Shown here: positions 13,217 through 16,348 of the stretch, one piece after another | How positions within the stretch are numbered: position 1 is the first letter of the stretch | Layout: each line of letters opens with the position of its first letter | From: JAKAFX01 sp043196285 | GTDB lineage: Archaea; Thermoplasmatota; Thermoplasmata; Thermoplasmatales; Thermoplasmataceae | Direction: 5' to 3' | Length of the DNA: 16,348 bases | NCBI GenBank assembly: GCA_043196285.1 | Contig: JBBYJL010000027.1 | Span: 1 to 16,348, forward strand | The notes under the pieces: model-generated | Database searches by the model: none | Told to the model about the DNA's origin: nothing | What the model saw: only the letters and a program-made list of their open reading frames with translations | Program-made: the position numbers and the translations under genes

Positions 13217-14806
13217 ATGCTCTCAGGGGAAAATGAAACTATTAGTGAAGAAATAGGAAATCAAAGGCTTCGCGGAGAGGTAGGGACTTGGGGGGCAATA
13301 GCAGAAGAGATTTCTGCCATGGCTCCGGCCTGTGATACTGTAGCTTTTTTGACATCGGCTGCCATGTTTGCCTTTGTTTTAACACCCCTTGCATTCTTAA
13401 TAGCAACACTAACCATGTACCTTGAAGTTAACACTCTCTACCATCTTTCGAAGCATCATGCAAGTGCAGGCGGTTACTACGGATATATTTCCACAGCACT
13501 TGGTTCGAGAACTGCGATCATGTCTGGTTTTCTTTACGTTATGTACCAGGGGGTAAGCACCGCTGCAATACCTGTTTATGTGGCAGGTGTTCTTCTTCCA
13601 GGAATTGTAGTATACTTTTTTCACATTGTCCTGCCGGTTTGGGTATGGATACCATTTATCGCTGTTTTCATTGTTGCACCTATAATTCTCGCAATGGTTG
13701 GAATTAGACCACAGATGAAATATGTAAGGTATGCAGCTATCTATGAAATAGGATTTCTCGCAATACTTGGCCTGATCATAATACTAAGAGCCCCAGATAA
13801 TACACTTCAGGTGTTCAACCCGTTTGCGTGGCCAAGCTACAGTAAATATTTCACGCCAATTGGCGGACCATTTGCCGGTCTTGGCCTCGGCATGATATTC
13901 GGGCTTACAAGTTTCATAGGGTATGGTGGATCAGCACCGCTTGGGGAGGAAGTCCATACTCACAAGGCTATAACGAGGTCACTGGTAATCGGCCTGCTAA
14001 TTGTCGGTGTGGTCCTGACTGAAGTTTCTTATGCCCTTACGGTTGGATGGGGTGTGAACAGGATGCAGTCTTTTGCACTCTCGGCTATTCCAGGTGTAAT
14101 CGTAGCCACGCTTTTCACGGGAATTGCAGGAGGGCTGCTATTATCTCTTACAGCGTTTAATTCAGCCTTCTCAGATGGAGTGGCCATGCAGGCGAATGCT
14201 GGGCGCGTATACTTTGCTATGGCACGCGACAGGGTGATTCCCAGAATTTTTGCCAAGATCAGTAAACGGTTTGGAACGCCTTATATAGCCCTTGCATTCA
14301 TAGCCATAATTTCCATCATAATGAGCCTGATTGTTCCCTTCGTCGTGGAAATTGCGCTTGGATTTGGCCCCCTCTACCTCATTAATGGGAAAAACATACA
14401 GAACATTACGCTGATTCTTGAGGACTCCTTCGCCCTCCTGACAACCATGGCACTTGTTGGGCTTATATCTGTTCACATCCTACTCAATACAAGCGTAATT
14501 ACGCTTTTCAGGAGGCTTAAAGAGCGGCACTTTGGCATTCATAAACTTACACATCCAATAATCCACTACGTTCTTCCAATAGTAGCTACCCTCATATTTG
14601 TTTTTGTGCTTTATGAGAGTATAGTACCTCCTGCATTCCCGATAACACAGGCTGTAGCTGCCATCGCAATCTTCATCATATTGATAGGTATATATATTAC
14701 CTGGCTTGCAAGGAAACACCCTGATTACATTTTAAATGCCGGCAGAACGGTGAACCTGATAGCGGAGGAGGAACTGGTTTATAATGGATCAAGCGGTAAG
14801 AAGTGA
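13217..14806 (+). CDS. APC superfamily amino acid permease
   Basis: A 529-residue integral membrane protein with about 12 hydrophobic segments, typical of amino acid-polyamine-organocation transporters. The N-terminal LRGEVGTWGAIAEEISAMAP (18-37) and the SAMAPACD region match the unwound first helix that binds the substrate's amino and carboxyl groups. HASAGGYYGYIS at 81-92 matches the conserved loop after helix 2, and FIGYGGSAPLGEEVHTHKA matches the helix 6 region. RVYFAMARDRVIPRIFAKI is the usual cytoplasmic segment after helix 8. Such carriers exchange or symport amino acids with protons. The substrate cannot be read. The ATG at 13217 has AGGA about 9 bases upstream. Its 3' end overlaps the first ABC ATPase by 23 bases, an unusual pairing for a secondary transporter. 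A palindrome upstream suggests regulation. Confidence 0.85.
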   Translation: MLSGENETISEEIGNQRLRGEVGTWGAIAEEISAMAPACDTVAFLTSAAMFAFVLTPLAFLIATLTMYLEVNTLYHLSKHHASAGGYYGYISTALGSRTAIMSGFLYVMYQGVSTAAIPVYVAGVLLPGIVVYFFHIVLPVWVWIPFIAVFIVAPIILAMVGIRPQMKYVRYAAIYEIGFLAILGLIIILRAPDNTLQVFNPFAWPSYSKYFTPIGGPFAGLGLGMIFGLTSFIGYGGSAPLGEEVHTHKAITRSLVIGLLIVGVVLTEVSYALTVGWGVNRMQSFALSAIPGVIVATLFTGIAGGLLLSLTAFNSAFSDGVAMQANAGRVYFAMARDRVIPRIFAKISKRFGTPYIALAFIAIISIIMSLIVPFVVEIALGFGPLYLINGKNIQNITLILEDSFALLTTMALVGLISVHILLNTSVITLFRRLKERHFGIHKLTHPIIHYVLPIVATLIFVFVLYESIVPPAFPITQAVAAIAIFIILIGIYITWLARKHPDYILNAGRTVNLIAEEELVYNGSSGKK

Positions 14807-15707
14807 TCCAACCATCCTCAGGTTGGATCACGTTAGTGGGGGTTATGTCCTTGACAATAAATTCTTCGAGAAGGCACATGAAATCAGCATGGAGATTTGT
14901 AGAGGGGGCGTATATGGCCTCCTTGGGCCCACTAGTAGTGGAAAGACTACTGTTCTTAAGTTAATAACACAAAAGGCTTCTCTGTCATCTGGCCGAATAG
15001 AGTATTCAGGACGCACATCTGAATACCTGGGGAAAAGTAGAAGGAGAATCGTCTACATTCCGCAGGATTCGCCAGACTCACTTGATGAATTTCACACCTT
15101 AGAAGAACAGATTGCCAAAGTTCTGCAAACCTGGAATATTGAATATAACAGGGAATCTATAGAAGAAATTGCACTTTCACTCGGCATAGGGAAAGATCTT
15201 CTTCATTCAAAACCTTACGCCATCAGTCAGGGACAGAGGCACATGATCTCGCTCATTATGGCTCTTTCAGTGAAACCGGATCTTATGATCATGGATGAGC
15301 CATTTACTGCATTAGACGTTATCCAGAAAGCAGCCCTTTCAGAAACAATAATGAGTATGGCGAAACAGTACGGTATTGCGTTCCTGGTCTCTGGTACTGA
15401 TCCTGGGATTATAACATATGTATCAGACTTCATTTACGTAATTTATTGTGGGCAGATCGTTGAGTACGGGCCAAAGATAGATATGATATCAGCGCCAAAA
15501 CATCCCCTCTCCGCAATGCTTCTGAAATATATACCATCCTACAGAAACAGGGGAATAGAATTCAATGAATTCGTACATAAATGTAATCGTGATAAATGCA
15601 CTTTCATTGATCACTGCGCTTATTCCACAGATAAATGCAGGACGAAAATTAAAATGATCCGGCTTGGAGAGAACGGAGTGAGGTGCGTAAGATGGGAAAA
15701 CCAGTAA
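14784..15707 (+). CDS. Peptide-type ABC transporter ATPase (DppD/OppD-like), atypical catalytic motifs
   Basis: A 307-residue ATP-binding subunit of the dipeptide/oligopeptide import type. Walker A is G48-PTSSG-K54-T55, with Ser where Gly is usual at the fourth position. The Q-loop is Gln94. The signature reads ISQGQ (147-151) instead of LSGGQ. Walker B is LMIMDEP with Asp171-Glu172. At the switch-histidine position the protein has Thr205 (VSGTDPG against the common ITHDLG), so ATP hydrolysis at its own site is probably weak or lost. The C-terminus has the peptide-transporter tail (HPLSAMLLKYIPSY) and cysteines 267, 272, 278 and 285 plus 301, the pattern that holds an iron-sulfur cluster in some DppD-type subunits. 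The ATG overlaps the permease gene by 23 bases and its end overlaps the next ATPase by 16. The transport channel proteins are not in the window. Confidence 0.87.
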   Translation: MDQAVRSDPTILRLDHVSGGYVLDNKFFEKAHEISMEICRGGVYGLLGPTSSGKTTVLKLITQKASLSSGRIEYSGRTSEYLGKSRRRIVYIPQDSPDSLDEFHTLEEQIAKVLQTWNIEYNRESIEEIALSLGIGKDLLHSKPYAISQGQRHMISLIMALSVKPDLMIMDEPFTALDVIQKAALSETIMSMAKQYGIAFLVSGTDPGIITYVSDFIYVIYCGQIVEYGPKIDMISAPKHPLSAMLLKYIPSYRNRGIEFNEFVHKCNRDKCTFIDHCAYSTDKCRTKIKMIRLGENGVRCVRWENQ

Positions 15708-16348
15708 TTTCTGCTTCCCATCTGAACAAGACATTGAAACGCAGGCTTTCTGCGTTGAAGTGGACCTCAGAAACAGTCGTTTCGGATTTTTCAGCTGATT
15801 TCGAAGCAGGCATAATATACGGTATCGTCGGCCTCTCTGGCTCGGGAAAAACTACACTGGCAAATATCCTGGCAGGGTACACAGAACCGGATACTGGCAG
15901 GGTAATGTACTCCGGAGTTGACATATATGGGAATGGACGAAAAAAGATAAGAAAAAAGTTTGATACAATCAGAAACATCTTTCAAGATACATATAGGGCC
16001 CTCAACCCACTGAATACTGTATCCTGGTACATAGAGCGAGCAAAAAGTGGAAACAAAGATGGATTTGACCCGGAATTTGTTATGGAACGCCTGGGTATGT
16101 CTATGGACGAATACGGTAAAATTTCTGTTAACAGACTCTCCGGCGGCGAAAGGCAGAGGCTTGCGTTCGCTATTGTTGCGATCCAAAGGCCTCTGGGTAT
16201 AATAATGGATGAGCCATTTTCCATGATAGATTCAGTAAATGCAATGAGCATACTGAGTTTCATCAGGGAATACATGCACAAATCATCAGTTATATACATA
16301 GACCATAATGTAGATCGTGTAATGTACCTCTCAGATTTTGTGATATTC
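15692..16348 (+). CDS. Peptide-type ABC transporter ATPase (DppF/OppF-like), partial at right edge
   Basis: The frame from the ATG at 15692 is open for 219 codons to the window edge, so the 3' end is missing. Canonical motifs are present: Walker A GLSGSGKT (47-54), Q-loop Gln98 in IFQDTYRALNP (the OppF/DppF-like wording), signature LSGGERQR (149-156), Walker B GIIMDEP with Asp173-Glu174, and switch His205 in IYIDHNVD. The D-loop reads FSMID, where SALD is usual. Its ATG lies inside the last codons of the preceding ATPase (16-base overlap), so the two are translated together and should form a heterodimer. As the partner lacks the switch histidine, this subunit would supply the working Walker site. 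The missing C-terminus would be expected to carry the peptide-type tail. Confidence 0.88.
   Translation, partial: MGKPVISASHLNKTLKRRLSALKWTSETVVSDFSADFEAGIIYGIVGLSGSGKTTLANILAGYTEPDTGRVMYSGVDIYGNGRKKIRKKFDTIRNIFQDTYRALNPLNTVSWYIERAKSGNKDGFDPEFVMERLGMSMDEYGKISVNRLSGGERQRLAFAIVAIQRPLGIIMDEPFSMIDSVNAMSILSFIREYMHKSSVIYIDHNVDRVMYLSDFVIF

Noticed and set aside
1..16348. CRISPR array, rRNA, insertion sequence or toxin-antitoxin pair
   Set aside because: I saw no regularly spaced repeats, rRNA-like stretches, transposase motifs or typical small gene pairs.

Overview
The window looks like a chromosomal segment of a thermoacidophilic, wall-less archaeon of the Thermoplasmata (Thermoplasma/Ferroplasma/Picrophilus-like). 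The clues are a single-subunit P-type proton pump ATPase, an isopentenyl phosphate kinase whose key residues fall at the same numbers as in the Thermoplasma acidophilum enzyme (as I recall them), a paired XPB helicase and Bax1 nuclease, an archaeal ZPR1-type zinc protein, and a tRNA gene with no encoded CCA. Many genes have an A/T-rich TATA-like element 24-33 bases before the start codon, as expected for leaderless archaeal mRNAs. I made no database search; family calls rest on motifs read by eye.

Layout. 1-192: no confident gene. 193-3992 (minus): an HTH/ACT-like regulator, an M61 metallopeptidase with a PDZ domain, a doubtful small one-span membrane ORF, and a radical SAM/SPASM protein. 4188-9775 (plus): the P-type H+-ATPase, a universal stress protein, then XPB overlapping Bax1. 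9776-12502 (minus): reading with transcription, a small membrane protein, isopentenyl phosphate kinase, type 2 IPP isomerase and a ZPR1-like protein; the last three overlap and form one operon. 12617-12688 (plus): tRNA-Ala(UGC). 12689-13216: about 530 bases without an intact gene, holding an interrupted reading frame, a promoter with a 16-codon ORF and a perfect palindrome that looks like an operator. 13217 to the right edge (plus): an APC-type amino acid permease overlapping two peptide-type ABC ATPases, the second cut by the window edge.

How the genes work together. The kinase and isomerase make and isomerise IPP for archaeal lipids, fitting the mevalonate route that passes through isopentenyl phosphate. 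XPB and Bax1 form a helicase-nuclease pair for DNA repair. The proton pump probably serves pH and membrane-potential balance. The right-hand operon and the M61 peptidase fit a peptide- and amino-acid-using life.

Most worth a second look: the likely non-ATG upstream start of the proton pump; the permease plus ABC ATPase operon, whose first ATPase has lost the switch histidine; the palindrome in front of it; and the radical SAM / small ORF / peptidase cluster. I did not find an unmistakable new defence or mobile system.
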